Source: Vibrio plantisponsor (GTDB lineage: Bacteria; Pseudomonadota; Gammaproteobacteria; Enterobacterales; Vibrionaceae). Taken from it: 64,000 nt of DNA. The position numbers and the translations under genes are program-made. Location: assembly GCF_013041605.1 (NCBI RefSeq), contig NZ_JABEQC010000012.1, positions 87,445 through 151,444 on the forward strand, given 5' to 3'. The notes beneath the pieces were generated by a model. That model made no database searches and was not told where the DNA came from. It worked only from the letters and a program-made list of their open reading frames with translations. Of the stretch, positions 1 to 9,773 are shown piece by piece (position 1 is the first letter of the stretch; each line of letters opens with the position of its first letter).

Positions 1-793
1 GGTTCTTGCAGGTACGGACTATGTTTACCCACGTACTACCAACAAAATCCTTGAAGCCTATTTGAAAGACAAGGGTGTGGCAGCTTCTGACATCATGATC
101 AACTACACGCCTTTCGGTCACTCTGATTGGCAGTCTATCGTTTCTGATATTAAAAAATTTGGCTCAGCGGGTAAGAAAACCGCGGTGGTTTCTACCGTCA
201 ATGGCGACGCAAACGTACCTTTCTACAAAGAGTTGGGTAACCAAGGCGTAACAGCAGACCAAATTCCAGTGGTGGCATTCTCTGTGGGTGAAGAAGAACT
301 TTCAGGTATGGATACTGCTCCACTTGTCGGTCACTTAGCAGCGTGGAACTACTTCGAAAGCGTGGATTCACAAGCGAACGAAGAGTTCATCGAAGCGTGG
401 CACAAGTTTACTAAAGACGACAAACGCACCACGAACGACCCAATGGAAGCGACTTACATCGGTTTCAACATGTGGGTGAAAGCGGTTGAAGCGGCAGGTA
501 CAACAGATCCAACAGCCGTGCAAAACGCACTGATTGGTACGTCTGTTCCTAACCTTTCAGGCGGTTACTCAACCATGATGCCTAACCACCACATCACTAA
601 ACCTGTTCTGATTGGCGAAATCCAAGATGACGGTCAGTTCCAAACTGTTTGGGAAACGGCTGGTTTGGTTGCGGGTGATGCATGGTCTGATTTCTTACCG
701 GGTTCTAAAGACCTGATTTCAGATTGGCGCGCACCACTTAGCTGCGGTAACTACAACGTTAAAACAGGTAAATGTTCTGGTCAGAACTTCTAA
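1..793 (+). CDS. urtA: Urea ABC transporter substrate-binding protein UrtA (5' truncated)
   Basis: This is the C-terminal 263 residues of the periplasmic binding protein that delivers urea to the UrtBCDE importer. The reading frame is already open at base 2, so the start codon lies before the window; family members are about 420-430 aa, so roughly 160 residues are missing. The visible part has the type-1 periplasmic-binding fold pattern of the branched-chain amino acid/urea group and ends in a Cys-containing tail (CGNYNVKTGKCSGQNF), probably a disulfide-closed C-terminus. It is followed by urtBCDE and the urease genes on the same strand, which makes urea the likely ligand rather than a branched-chain amino acid or short amide. 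Confidence 0.93.
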   Translation, partial: VLAGTDYVYPRTTNKILEAYLKDKGVAASDIMINYTPFGHSDWQSIVSDIKKFGSAGKKTAVVSTVNGDANVPFYKELGNQGVTADQIPVVAFSVGEEELSGMDTAPLVGHLAAWNYFESVDSQANEEFIEAWHKFTKDDKRTTNDPMEATYIGFNMWVKAVEAAGTTDPTAVQNALIGTSVPNLSGGYSTMMPNHHITKPVLIGEIQDDGQFQTVWETAGLVAGDAWSDFLPGSKDLISDWRAPLSCGNYNVKTGKCSGQNF

Positions 794-845
794 TTCGTAA
801 CACAGACCTTCCTGCTGTTTTACGACATTAGACTGATGCAACGAA

Positions 846-872
846 ATAAGTGGGTGCGAAAGCCCCACTTAT
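846..872 (+). other. Intercistronic stem-loop between urtA and urtB
   Basis: A perfect 9-bp stem (ATAAGTGGG, 846-854, with CCCACTTAT, 864-872) encloses a bulged T, two further G-C pairs and a GAAA tetraloop (58-61 of that hundred). No T-run follows, so it is not a typical intrinsic terminator. Hairpins at this position in binding-protein-dependent transporter operons often stabilise the binding-protein mRNA or partly attenuate transcription into the permease genes; that role is inferred here. A small second hairpin (GGCT-AAT-AGCC) sits at 912-922, just before urtB. Confidence 0.6.
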
Positions 873-941
873 CCTCTGCTTGATAAAGCAAGAAATGGAT
901 TTTAGAGGCTGGGCTAATAGCCGAGTCAGAAAGGGTTACTC

Positions 942-2618
942 ATGGTCTTAATTAAGCGAATGTATTCCATAGTGCGCGATACCAGACGAATAGCTCTGGT
1001 GTGGTTGCTTGTGGTGACAGCCTTATGTGTGACTTCTGTGGCGCAAGCCGAGACAAGTGCTTCATTCGATGAAGGCTTACAAGCGATTTCGACACTCAAA
1101 TTCAATCAAATCGAATCGGGTGTGGATAGCATTCTTCAAAGTGGCGACGAGCGAGCGGTTGACGTATTGAGTCTGCTACTAAATGGCGATTTATATGTTG
1201 AGAAATCAAGCTCAACATTGGTAATCATTAAAGCCAAAGAGGGCAGTGACTTTACGATTCAGCCACTTCTTTCGACCAATGATGGCGATATGTCGTCGGC
1301 AAATTCTCAGTCGACAGTAAATTCCCGAGCGATTAAAAAAATCGGTATCAACAACAGTTTGCGCGGCAAATTAAAATCGGCAATCGCCGCGTTAAGCATC
1401 TCTCATCCTAATCCGGGCAAGCGTATTGACGCGATTAACCAGTTAATGGGTTCGATGGATGAAGAGAGTTATCAACTCCTCAAAGATCACTTAGTGAAAG
1501 AGTCAGATGCCAAAGTGAAAGACTTAGGAACAACGGCTCTAGCTATCTATGATTTGAAAAACAGCAGCGATGACAATGTCCTTGCTCAAGCGATTGATAC
1601 CCTCAAACCCAGCTACCAACCAACGGCTCGCAATGCGCTTAATCAGTTTGTTAGTGAGAACCCTGAGAGTGCACTCATTGGTGCTGCGCGTATCGCATTA
1701 AGCAGCATTGAACAACGTGAGAAAGTGGCGGACATGACGCAAACCCTGTTTTTTGGTTTAAGTCTTGGTTCTGTATTGGTATTGGCAGCGATTGGTCTTG
1801 CTATTACCTTTGGCGTTATGGGTGTTATCAACATGGCACACGGCGAACTCATCATGTTGGGCGCATACACCACTTATGTGGTTCAAACCCTAATGCCAGA
1901 ACACATAGGTTTATCTGTATTTATCTCTATCCCTTTAGCGTTTGTGGTGTCTGCCGTTGCTGGTGTGCTGATTGAACGTTGCGTGATTCGCTTTTTGTAT
2001 GGCAGACCATTAGAAACACTGTTAGCAACATTCGGTATCAGCCTGATCCTGCAACAAGCGGTTCGCACCGTTTTCTCTCCGCTAAACCGATCGGTTTCAA
2101 CACCGGATTTTATGCAAGGTGTGATTGAGATAAACCCTTTGCTTAGCCTGACATTAAACCGTTTATACATCATCGTTTTCTGTTTGATTGTGTTTGCACT
2201 TTTGTACCTGATTTTGAACTACACCCGCTTGGGTATTGAGGTTCGCGCAGTTTCGCAAAACCGCAGTATGGCGCGTGCGATGGGTGTTCGCTCTGAATGG
2301 GTGGATGCCATGACCTTCGGTTTAGGTTCGGGTATTGCGGGCATTGCGGGCGTTGCGCTAAGCCAGTTAACCAACGTAGGACCGAACTTAGGTCAGGCTT
2401 ATATCATCGACTCTTTCATGGTGGTGGTATTCGGCGGTGTGGGCAACTTGTGGGGAACGCTGGTGGCTGGCATGTCACTAGGCGTGGCAAACAAAGTTCT
2501 TGAACCTTGGGCTGGCGCCGTTCTGGCGAAAATCCTAGTGCTGGTATTCATCATTCTATTTATTCAGAAAAAGCCCCGAGGATTATTCCCTCAGAAAGGG
2601 CGTTCTGCGGAGGGATAA
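942..2618 (+). CDS. urtB: Urea ABC transporter permease UrtB
   Basis: 558-aa inner-membrane permease of the urea importer. Residues 1-36 look like a signal peptide (hydrophobic core ending in AQA). Residues about 37-262 form a soluble, helix-rich periplasmic domain. From about 263 onward there is a typical BPD_transp_2 membrane domain of the LivH type, including the stretch GVINMAHGELIMLGAY. The long N-terminal domain is usual for proteobacterial UrtB and separates it from LivH. The ATG at 942 follows AAGGG with suitable spacing; an in-frame ATG at 960 is a less likely alternative. The stop codon ends 2 bases before urtC. It should pair with UrtC and be powered by UrtD and UrtE. Confidence 0.93.
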   Translation: MVLIKRMYSIVRDTRRIALVWLLVVTALCVTSVAQAETSASFDEGLQAISTLKFNQIESGVDSILQSGDERAVDVLSLLLNGDLYVEKSSSTLVIIKAKEGSDFTIQPLLSTNDGDMSSANSQSTVNSRAIKKIGINNSLRGKLKSAIAALSISHPNPGKRIDAINQLMGSMDEESYQLLKDHLVKESDAKVKDLGTTALAIYDLKNSSDDNVLAQAIDTLKPSYQPTARNALNQFVSENPESALIGAARIALSSIEQREKVADMTQTLFFGLSLGSVLVLAAIGLAITFGVMGVINMAHGELIMLGAYTTYVVQTLMPEHIGLSVFISIPLAFVVSAVAGVLIERCVIRFLYGRPLETLLATFGISLILQQAVRTVFSPLNRSVSTPDFMQGVIEINPLLSLTLNRLYIIVFCLIVFALLYLILNYTRLGIEVRAVSQNRSMARAMGVRSEWVDAMTFGLGSGIAGIAGVALSQLTNVGPNLGQAYIIDSFMVVVFGGVGNLWGTLVAGMSLGVANKVLEPWAGAVLAKILVLVFIILFIQKKPRGLFPQKGRSAEG

Positions 2619-2620
2619 TC

Positions 2621-3706
2621 ATGGTGTATCAACCGAAGTTATTTGATCGCTCTACCATGACATTTCTATTGGTTTTGGCAGTGGCTCTGGGTGTGATCCC
2701 AGTGTTGAACATGCTGGTGAGTTCAGGAAGTGCACTGCATATTTCAACCTATACCGTCACTCTAATGGGCAAGTACCTTACCTATGCATTACTCGCTGTT
2801 GCTGTGGATTTGGTGTGGGGTTATTTAGGCATTCTGAGCTTAGGTCATGCGGCATTCTTTGCTTTGGGTGGCTATGCAATGGGTATGTATCTGATGCGTC
2901 AGATTGGTGACCGAGGCATTTACGGCAACCCTGAACTGCCAGATTTCATGGTGTTCCTAAACTGGAAAGAGCTGCCTTGGTTCTGGCACGGTTTCGACCA
3001 GTTCTGGTTTGCAGCTTTAATGATCGTTCTCGCGCCTGGTGTTCTTGCGTTTGTTTTTGGTTGGTTGGCGTTTCGCTCTCGCGTAACTGGTGTGTATCTA
3101 TCAATCATCACTCAAGCGCTGACTTATGCATTAATGCTGGCATTTTTCCGCAACGAAATGGGCTTTGGTGGTAACAATGGTCTAACCGATTTCAAAGATC
3201 TATTGGGCTTTGATTTACAGGCTAACTCAACCCGAATCACGCTGTTTATCTTATCGGGTATCGCACTTGGTCTTGGTTATCTGGCGTGTCGTTTTATTGT
3301 GGTGAGCCGTTTAGGGCGCGTAGCAATGGCTGTGCGCGATGCGGAATCTCGTACCCGCTTCACGGGTTACAAAGTGGAATACATCAAGTTAGCGATTTTC
3401 TGTTTTTCGGCTGTGTTAGCTGGTATTGCCGGTGCTTTGTATGTACCGCAAGTGGGCATCATCAACCCTTCTGAATTTTCTCCTTTGAACTCGATTGAGC
3501 TGGTGGTTTGGGTTGCATTGGGTGGTCGTGCAACTCTGTACGGCGCTGTGGTGGGGGCATTAGCGGTCAACTATGCCAAAACCTATTTAACCGCTGCGTT
3601 ACCAGAGGTATGGCTGTTTAGCCTTGGCGCTATGTTTGTGTTAGTGACGCTGTTCCTGCCAAAAGGTGTGGTTGGGCTTATCAAAACCAAGGAGGCAAAC
3701 GCATGA
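2621..3706 (+). CDS. urtC: Urea ABC transporter permease UrtC
   Basis: Second permease subunit, 361 aa, of the LivM-like BPD_transp_2 family, with about nine hydrophobic segments. The conserved LivM/UrtC stretch YLGILSLGHAAFFALGGYAM is visible near residue 70. I start it at ATG 2621 (MVYQPKLF), which has an AGGG ribosome-binding site at 2611-2614. A longer open frame from 2507 would overlap the end of urtB by more than 100 bases and adds a non-conserved leader, so it was rejected. The stop overlaps the urtD start in an ATGA, indicating translational coupling. Confidence 0.94.
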   Translation: MVYQPKLFDRSTMTFLLVLAVALGVIPVLNMLVSSGSALHISTYTVTLMGKYLTYALLAVAVDLVWGYLGILSLGHAAFFALGGYAMGMYLMRQIGDRGIYGNPELPDFMVFLNWKELPWFWHGFDQFWFAALMIVLAPGVLAFVFGWLAFRSRVTGVYLSIITQALTYALMLAFFRNEMGFGGNNGLTDFKDLLGFDLQANSTRITLFILSGIALGLGYLACRFIVVSRLGRVAMAVRDAESRTRFTGYKVEYIKLAIFCFSAVLAGIAGALYVPQVGIINPSEFSPLNSIELVVWVALGGRATLYGAVVGALAVNYAKTYLTAALPEVWLFSLGAMFVLVTLFLPKGVVGLIKTKEANA

Positions 3707-4542
3707 GCTTGAGAGATTTTGCAAGGTCAATGACTGACCGTGAACATGTTTACGATTTCCTTGTGCCGAAAGTAAATCCAATGCTGACTGTTGGTCATGG
3801 CTGCTTGCTTTACCTTGAAGGATTGACCGTCAGTTTTGATGGTTTCAAAGCGATAAACGATCTCAATTTGTACATCAATGAAGGGGAGCTGCGCTGCATT
3901 ATCGGCCCTAATGGCGCGGGTAAAACCACCATGATGGACATTATTACTGGCAAAACTCGCCCAGACAGTGGCAGTGCGTGGTTTGGGCAGAATATTGATC
4001 TGCTTGAACTGAGCGAACCGGAAATCGCCCAAGCGGGAATCGGCCGTAAATTCCAAAAACCGACAGTATTTGAAAACCAAACCGTGTTTAACAACCTTGA
4101 ATTGGCGATGGCTGGAGCGAAAACCGTTCGTTCGACCTTGTTTGCCAAACTGAGTTCTTCAGACATTGATTACATCGATTATGTGCTGAAACAAATCGGT
4201 TTAGAGCCTCAACGCTTTTTACTCGCTGGTGCTCTGTCTCACGGACAAAAACAGTGGCTAGAGATTGGCATGCTGCTGATGCAAAACCCGAAACTGTTGC
4301 TGGTGGATGAGCCTGTGGCGGGAATGACGCATCAGGAAATGGACAGAACCGGTGAGCTACTCACCAGCCTCGCTGGCGAACGCACCATCGTGTTGGTTGA
4401 ACACGACATGGATTTTGTTCGCTCGATTGCCAAAAACGTTACGGTTCTTCATCAAGGATCTGTACTTGCCGAAGGCACCATGGATCAGGTGCAAAGCAAC
4501 CCCAAAGTGGTTGAGGTCTATTTGGGAGAAGAAGCATGTTAA
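3703..4542 (+). CDS. urtD: Urea ABC transporter ATP-binding protein UrtD
   Basis: 279-aa cytoplasmic ATPase of the LivG type. Walker A GPNGAGKTT (residues 68-76), ABC signature LSHGQ (178-182), Walker B LLLVDEP (198-204) and the switch histidine in VLVEHDMDF are all intact. The signature has SHGQ instead of the common SGGQ, which is normal for UrtD. A GGAGG ribosome-binding site at 3691 sits 7 bases before the ATG, which overlaps the urtC stop codon. It works with UrtE to energise urea import through UrtBC. Confidence 0.95.
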   Translation: MSLRDFARSMTDREHVYDFLVPKVNPMLTVGHGCLLYLEGLTVSFDGFKAINDLNLYINEGELRCIIGPNGAGKTTMMDIITGKTRPDSGSAWFGQNIDLLELSEPEIAQAGIGRKFQKPTVFENQTVFNNLELAMAGAKTVRSTLFAKLSSSDIDYIDYVLKQIGLEPQRFLLAGALSHGQKQWLEIGMLLMQNPKLLLVDEPVAGMTHQEMDRTGELLTSLAGERTIVLVEHDMDFVRSIAKNVTVLHQGSVLAEGTMDQVQSNPKVVEVYLGEEAC

Positions 4543-5231
4543 CGGTGAAAGGATTAAACCAGTTTTACGGACAAAGCCATACCCTGTGGGACTTAGACCT
4601 TAATGTTGAAGAGGGTAAATGTACCTGCCTGATGGGACGCAACGGAGTGGGTAAAACCACGTTATTGCAATGTGTGATGGGGTTGCTTGCGACACAAAGT
4701 GGTCAAATTGAATATCTTGGGCAAGACATTGCTGGATTATCAGCGGAAAAACGTGCGCCTTTGGGTATCGGTTATGTCCCTCAAGGTCGCCAAATATTCC
4801 CTTTGCTCACGGTGGAGGAAAACCTGCGTATAGGTTTACCCGTACGCGGCGACAAGAGCAAAAATGTACCGGATTTTATCTATGAGCTTTTCCCGGTGCT
4901 CAAAGAGATGCTGCATCGTCGTGGTGGCGACCTTTCAGGTGGTCAGCAGCAACAACTTGCGATTGGTCGAGCACTGGTCATTAACCCCAAACTACTAATT
5001 TTGGATGAGCCAACAGAGGGTATACAACCTAACGTAGTGGCTGAGATTGGCGACATCATTCGCCGTCTAAATCAGGAAATTGGTCTGACGGTATTGCTGG
5101 TCGAACAGAAGTTACCATTTGCCAGAAAAGTGGCTGACCGATTCTGCATTCTTGATCGTGGACGCCAAGTGGCTGCAGGTGAGATGACAGAACTCAATGA
5201 TGCTCTGGTCAAAGAATATCTAACGGTGTAG
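4536..5231 (+). CDS. urtE: Urea ABC transporter ATP-binding protein UrtE
   Basis: 231-aa LivF-type ATPase, the second nucleotide-binding subunit of the urea importer. Walker A GRNGVGKTT (residues 34-42), signature LSGGQ (133-137), Walker B LLILDEP (153-159) and the H-loop region LLVEQ are present. The ATG overlaps the last 7 bases of urtD. Its stop codon is only 4 bases from ureD, so the transporter and the urease genes are probably read from one transcript. Confidence 0.95.
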   Translation: MLTVKGLNQFYGQSHTLWDLDLNVEEGKCTCLMGRNGVGKTTLLQCVMGLLATQSGQIEYLGQDIAGLSAEKRAPLGIGYVPQGRQIFPLLTVEENLRIGLPVRGDKSKNVPDFIYELFPVLKEMLHRRGGDLSGGQQQQLAIGRALVINPKLLILDEPTEGIQPNVVAEIGDIIRRLNQEIGLTVLLVEQKLPFARKVADRFCILDRGRQVAAGEMTELNDALVKEYLTV

Positions 5232-5235
5232 CGCT

Positions 5236-6096
5236 ATGAATCTTATGTCTAAGTTCGATCTCATCAGTCAAACCGAGCGCCATTGGCCAGCGTTTCTCTC
5301 GCTGGGTTTTGATTTTGATGGCGAGAAGACTCGAATGCACCAAATGGCGTTTCAAGGGCCACTTCGTGTACAGCGTCCATTCTACCCAGAGCAGGAGGTT
5401 TGCCATGTTTATTTGCTGCATCCGCCGGGTGGGTTGGTTTCTGGTGATGACTTAAGCATTCAGGTGGAATGTGCGCAAGACAGCCACGCGCTGATCACCA
5501 CACCTTCTGCGGGAAAAATATATCGAGCAGACAGCCAAGGCGGCGCACAGCGTCAGCAGGTTCATATTGATGTGCACAGTGCCCGTTGTGAATGGATGCC
5601 TATGGAAACCATCGTGTTTGACGGTGCGCACGGTAAACTTTCTACACGAGTGAACTTGTATGGCGAGGCGAAATTCGTCGGCATTGACGTGTTCTGTTTA
5701 GGTCGGCCGAAAAGTCATCTGCCATTTGTTAGCGGCAGTGTTGAACAGCGTTTGGCGGTCTATTTGGAAGATAAGCCGATTCTGCTTGAGCGCCAATTTC
5801 TGTCTGCGGACGATCCGCTTCTCACCGCAATGAGTGGTTTCAATCATCATCTGGTTTCTGGAACTTTGGTGGTGTTTGGTATTGAAGATGCAGATTCTGC
5901 GGTTACTGCATTAAGACATTCCCTAGATTCAAAACAAACCACACTGAGCGTTACCCATCGTCTAGGGGTAATAGTGGTTCGCTATTTGGGCGATTGCAGT
6001 GAACAGGCACAACAACAATTACGTGGATGTTGGCAACTTCTGCGACCGCTATTGATGGGCATCGAGCCTTGCCCACCAAGGATTTGGAACACCTGA
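5236..6096 (+). CDS. ureD: Urease accessory protein UreD
   Basis: 286-aa UreD/UreH scaffold that binds apo-urease and joins UreF and UreG in the complex that delivers nickel and CO2 to the active site. Family features seen are HPPGGLVSGDDL near residue 60 and TTPSAGKIYR near residue 95. Its place at the head of the urease block matches the common ureDABCEFG order. No clear ribosome-binding site precedes ATG 5236; ATG 5245 (MSKFD) is possible, and coupling to urtE across a 4-base gap may drive initiation. Confidence 0.93.
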   Translation: MNLMSKFDLISQTERHWPAFLSLGFDFDGEKTRMHQMAFQGPLRVQRPFYPEQEVCHVYLLHPPGGLVSGDDLSIQVECAQDSHALITTPSAGKIYRADSQGGAQRQQVHIDVHSARCEWMPMETIVFDGAHGKLSTRVNLYGEAKFVGIDVFCLGRPKSHLPFVSGSVEQRLAVYLEDKPILLERQFLSADDPLLTAMSGFNHHLVSGTLVVFGIEDADSAVTALRHSLDSKQTTLSVTHRLGVIVVRYLGDCSEQAQQQLRGCWQLLRPLLMGIEPCPPRIWNT

Positions 6097-6122
6097 TTTA
6101 AACCATTTTTCAGAGGGACGAT

Positions 6123-6425
6123 ATGGAATTATCACCAAGAGACAAGGATAAACTGCTGCTGTTTACTGCGGCGTTGTTGGCTGAGCGCCGATTGGCTAAA
6201 GGTATCAAGCTCAACTATCCAGAAGCCAGTGCTTATATCTCCGCAGCCATTATGGAAGGTGCGCGAGAAGGTAAAACGGTGGCTCAGTTAATGAGTGAAG
6301 GACGCACTTTATTAAGCAAAAGCGAGGTTATGGACGGCATTGCAGAGCTTCTAGAAGAAGTGCAGGTTGAAGCCACCTTTCCTGACGGGACTAAACTGGT
6401 CACCGTTCATAACCCGATTCAGTAG
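6123..6425 (+). CDS. ureA: Urease gamma subunit
   Basis: 100-aa smallest structural subunit of the cytoplasmic nickel enzyme that hydrolyses urea to ammonia and carbamate. The typical start [20 protein letters not shown] and the end [14 protein letters not shown] are present at the normal full length. GAGGG upstream provides a good ribosome-binding site. It is separate from ureB, as in most enterobacteria and vibrios, not fused as in Helicobacter. Confidence 0.97.
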   Translation: MELSPRDKDKLLLFTAALLAERRLAKGIKLNYPEASAYISAAIMEGAREGKTVAQLMSEGRTLLSKSEVMDGIAELLEEVQVEATFPDGTKLVTVHNPIQ

Positions 6426-6433
6426 GAGGCGTT

Positions 6434-6739
6434 ATGAAGCCAGGAGAATACCAACTGCAATCTGCACCCATTGAACTCAACGCGGGGCGTAAAACCTTGA
6501 GTATTTCAGTGGTGAATCACGGTGACCGACCTGTGCAAGTGGGCAGCCATTATCATTTTTTTGAAACCAATCCAGCACTCGACTTTGAGCGTGAGAAAAC
6601 CAAAGGAATGCGTTTGAACATTGCTGCGGGAACGGCTGTTCGTTTTGAACCGGGACAAACTCGCAACGTAGAACTGGTTGAGTTAGATGGTGCGAGAGAA
6701 GTGTACGGCTTCCGCGCAGAAGTGATGGGTAAGGTCTGA
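6434..6739 (+). CDS. ureB: Urease beta subunit
   Basis: 101-aa structural subunit. The conserved core [17 protein letters not shown] and the C-terminal motif GFRAEVMG are present, and the length is normal. A TAGGAGG sequence overlaps the ureA stop codon and precedes ATG 6434, so the two subunits are probably translated together. It packs with UreA and UreC in the (UreABC)3 assembly. Confidence 0.97.
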   Translation: MKPGEYQLQSAPIELNAGRKTLSISVVNHGDRPVQVGSHYHFFETNPALDFEREKTKGMRLNIAAGTAVRFEPGQTRNVELVELDGAREVYGFRAEVMGKV

Positions 6740-6761
6740 TTTCAAGGAATAGGAAATAAAA

Positions 6762-8468
6762 ATGGCAGAGATATCTAGGGCTGCGTATGCCGATATGTAC
6801 GGGCCGACAACCGGCGACAAAGTTCGTTTAGCGGACACTGAGCTGTGGATTCAGGTTGAAAAAGATTTTACGACTTATGGCGACGAAGTGAAATTCGGTG
6901 GCGGTAAGGTGATTCGCGATGGCATGGGACAAGGTCAGAAATGCCGCGACGAAGTGGTGGACTGCGTGATAACAAATGCTCTGATCCTTGATCACTGGGG
7001 CATTGTTAAAGCTGATATCGGCATTAAAGATGGCAAGATCCACGCAATCGGCAAAGCGGGTAACTCAGATATCCAGCCGAACGTGACGATTCATATCGGT
7101 GCCAGCACAGAAGTGATTGCTGGCGAAGGTCATATTGTGACAGCAGGTGCGATTGACGCGCACATTCACTTTATCTGTCCGCAGCAAATCGAAGAAGCGC
7201 TGATGTCAGGCACAACGACTATGCTGGGCGGTGGGACAGGTCCAGCAACGGGAACTAACGCCACTACCTGTACACCGGGCGCTTGGAACCTCGCTCAGAT
7301 GCTGCGCAGCACAGACTTAATGCCGATGAACTTTGGTTTTCTTGGTAAAGGTAACGCCAGTTTGCCGCAAGCGTTAGAAGAACAACTTGAAGCGGGTGCG
7401 TGTGGCTTAAAACTGCATGAAGACTGGGGAACGACACCGGCTTCGATTGATAACTGCTTGGCAGTGGCTGAAAAGTATGATGTCCAGGTCGCAATTCATA
7501 CCGACACATTAAATGAATCGGGCTTTGTGGAAGATACCCTTGCGGCATTCAAAGGTCGTACGATTCACACCTACCATACGGAAGGTGCTGGTGGTGGTCA
7601 TGCTCCGGATATTATCGTCGCTTGTGGTCAGCCGAATGTGCTTCCATCTTCGACCAACCCGACTCGTCCTTACACAGTAAACACAGTGGATGAACACCTC
7701 GACATGTTGATGGTGTGTCACCACCTTGATCCCAACATTCCTGAAGATGTGGCGTTTGCTGATTCTCGTATCCGCAAAGAGACTATTGCAGCAGAAGATA
7801 TTCTGCATGACTTAGGCGCGTTCTCGATGATTGCTTCTGACTCACAGGCAATGGGCCGAGTGGGTGAAGTGATTTGCCGTACTTGGCAAACCGCGCACAA
7901 GATGAAAGTGCAGCGCGGCTTATTGCCAGAAGATGAAGAGCGTCAGGCGGATAACTTCCGCGCCAAGCGTTACATCGCCAAATACACCATTAACCCAGCT
8001 ATCGCGCATGGCATCTCTCATGTTGTGGGTTCGCTCGAAGTGGGTAAGTTGGCGGATATCGTACTTTGGAAACCGGCTTTCTTTGGCGTTAAACCAGCGT
8101 TGATCATTAAAGGCGGTTTTATTGCTGCTGCACCAATGGGAGATGCGAACGCATCCATTCCAACACCTCAACCTGTGCATTATCGCTATATGTTCGGCGG
8201 ATTTGGCACTGCGGGCGCTGCAACGTCAGTCACTTTCACCAGCAAAGCGGCAATGGAGAACGGCTTGCAGCAAACGCTAGGGCTGAAACGTGAGTTAGCT
8301 GCGTGTCTTAACAGTCGTAACGTAACCAAGAACGACATGATTCATAACGACTACATGCCGGTGATCAGTGTCGATCCGCAAACCTATGAAGTGAAAGCGG
8401 ATGGACAGCTGTTAACTTGCGACCCAGCAACGGAACTGCCTCTAGCACAACGTTATTCGTTGTTCTGA
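6762..8468 (+). CDS. ureC: Urease alpha (catalytic) subunit
   Basis: 568-aa catalytic subunit carrying the dinuclear nickel centre. All known metal and catalytic residues are present and fall on the Klebsiella numbering: His134 and His136 (DAHIHF), the lysine to be carbamylated Lys217 and His219 (KLHEDW), His246 (AIHTDT), His272 ([10 protein letters not shown]), His320 on the mobile flap (VCHHLD) and Asp360 (ASDSQAMG). The protein is full-length and should be active. A ribosome-binding site (AGGAA) lies upstream. Confidence 0.98.
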   Translation: MAEISRAAYADMYGPTTGDKVRLADTELWIQVEKDFTTYGDEVKFGGGKVIRDGMGQGQKCRDEVVDCVITNALILDHWGIVKADIGIKDGKIHAIGKAGNSDIQPNVTIHIGASTEVIAGEGHIVTAGAIDAHIHFICPQQIEEALMSGTTTMLGGGTGPATGTNATTCTPGAWNLAQMLRSTDLMPMNFGFLGKGNASLPQALEEQLEAGACGLKLHEDWGTTPASIDNCLAVAEKYDVQVAIHTDTLNESGFVEDTLAAFKGRTIHTYHTEGAGGGHAPDIIVACGQPNVLPSSTNPTRPYTVNTVDEHLDMLMVCHHLDPNIPEDVAFADSRIRKETIAAEDILHDLGAFSMIASDSQAMGRVGEVICRTWQTAHKMKVQRGLLPEDEERQADNFRAKRYIAKYTINPAIAHGISHVVGSLEVGKLADIVLWKPAFFGVKPALIIKGGFIAAAPMGDANASIPTPQPVHYRYMFGGFGTAGAATSVTFTSKAAMENGLQQTLGLKRELAACLNSRNVTKNDMIHNDYMPVISVDPQTYEVKADGQLLTCDPATELPLAQRYSLF

Positions 8469-8491
8469 GAAACCGAACTAAGGAGAGTTGT

Positions 8492-9109
8492 ATGTTGAAA
8501 GTTGTAGGACGTTCCGACCATTTCCATGGAGCAGTGTTGGATAAGGTTATTTTGCCATTTGCACTGCGTCAGAAAGGTCGATTCAGAACAATGAGCCAAT
8601 CTGGACTGGATGTAGGTGTGTTTTTACCTCGTGGAGATGTGCTTAAACATGGTGACTACCTGCACACCGAGTGCGGACAAGTATTAGTTGTGGTTGCTGA
8701 AAAAGAAGCCGTTGTGACAGCGAAAACCGATGATTGGGAAACCTTCGCCAAGGCGTGTTACCACATGGGCAACCGTCATGTACCTATGGCGATAGGTCAG
8801 TGTTGGTTGCGATTCCAACCAGACCACGTACTGCAAGAAATGGTAGAAATGATGGGGCTGGTCTGTGAAGCCCAATTGGCAGAATTCACGCCAGAAAATG
8901 GCGCTTATCATGGCAGTGGTAAAGGTCATCATCACGAGCATGACCATTCACATGATCATCATTCACACGATCATCAGTCGCACGATCACGACCACGGTCA
9001 TTCTCATGGACATAGCGATTCACATGGACACAGCCATTCTCATGGTCATTCCCATAATCATTTGCACACTGAATCGCACAACAAAAGCCATGGGGAGCAC
9101 CATCACTAA
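8492..9109 (+). CDS. ureE: Urease nickel metallochaperone UreE with His-rich tail
   Basis: 205-aa dimeric chaperone that supplies nickel to the UreDFG complex. It has a UreE N-terminal domain, a central metal-binding domain (CYHMGNRHVP around residue 90) and, from about residue 142, a tail of some 60 residues dominated by His with Asp, Ser and Gly, able to bind many metal ions. I start it at ATG 8492 (MLKVVGRSD), preceded by AGGAGA; an open frame extending back to 8417 overlaps ureC and was rejected. The stop codon overlaps the ureF start in TAATG. Confidence 0.94.
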   Translation: MLKVVGRSDHFHGAVLDKVILPFALRQKGRFRTMSQSGLDVGVFLPRGDVLKHGDYLHTECGQVLVVVAEKEAVVTAKTDDWETFAKACYHMGNRHVPMAIGQCWLRFQPDHVLQEMVEMMGLVCEAQLAEFTPENGAYHGSGKGHHHEHDHSHDHHSHDHQSHDHDHGHSHGHSDSHGHSHSHGHSHNHLHTESHNKSHGEHHH

Positions 9110-9771
9110 TGCAGATTTCAGCGTTGTTATCTCTGCTGCATTTAAGTAGCCCGAGTCTACCAATAGGTGCGTTTGCCTATAGCCAAGGCTTGGAAGGTGC
9201 GGTGGAACTGCAATGGGTGAAGGATGAAGCGAGCTTAAAGGCATGGCTGTCTCCGCTGCTGAGAAGCGGACAGGCAAATTTGGAACTACCGCTATTAAAG
9301 CGCTTTTATCAGGCATGGCAACTCAACGATGTAAACCAAATCGAATATTGGCAGCAGGTGTTACTGGCTAACCGTGAAACTGCAGAGCTAGTGATGGAGG
9401 AGCAGAAACTTGGGCAAACTCTTCATCGGTTATTGGCCAGTTTAAACGTTGAGCTAGACAGTAAAGCGCGCAGCATGAGTTACCTGCCGTTATACGCAAA
9501 AGCTTGTGTGCACTTTAACGTGCCACTCGAAGTCGCGGCGACAGGTTGGCTCTGGTCTTGGCTAGAAAATCAGGTCACGGTGGCGTGCAAAACCGTTCCG
9601 CTAGGACAGACCTCTGCACAGAAAGTGTTAATCGAAATGATGCCCGTGATTGAACAGGCGATCGAAACAGGTTTATCCGTCAGTGACGACAACATCGGAC
9701 TGACATTACCCAATTTTGCCATGGTGAGTGCATGGCATGAGACTCAATATTCAAGATTATTTAGGAGTTAA
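9109..9771 (+). CDS. ureF: Urease accessory protein UreF
   Basis: 220-aa helical accessory protein that bridges UreD and UreG and is thought to gate the GTP-dependent transfer of nickel into urease. The family pattern [18 protein letters not shown] is at residues 11-28. The ATG shares an A with the ureE stop, and GGGGAG lies upstream within the ureE tail, indicating coupling. It is followed two bases later by ureG. Confidence 0.93.
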   Translation: MQISALLSLLHLSSPSLPIGAFAYSQGLEGAVELQWVKDEASLKAWLSPLLRSGQANLELPLLKRFYQAWQLNDVNQIEYWQQVLLANRETAELVMEEQKLGQTLHRLLASLNVELDSKARSMSYLPLYAKACVHFNVPLEVAATGWLWSWLENQVTVACKTVPLGQTSAQKVLIEMMPVIEQAIETGLSVSDDNIGLTLPNFAMVSAWHETQYSRLFRS

Positions 9772-9773
9772 AT

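Noticed and set aside
2507..2620. N-terminal extension of urtC by 38 codons
   Set aside because: It overlaps urtB in another frame, lacks a ribosome-binding site and precedes a well-placed ATG with AGGG.
3727..4166. Two overlapping minus-strand frames of 117-118 codons in urtD
   Set aside because: They lie opposite the ABC ATPase core motifs and mirror its codons; neither has a plausible start region.
8865..9316. Open frames on both strands over the ureE tail and ureF start
   Set aside because: They are by-products of the repeated His codons in ureE; the Met/Ile-rich translations have no family features and conflict with the well-supported ureE-ureF coupling.
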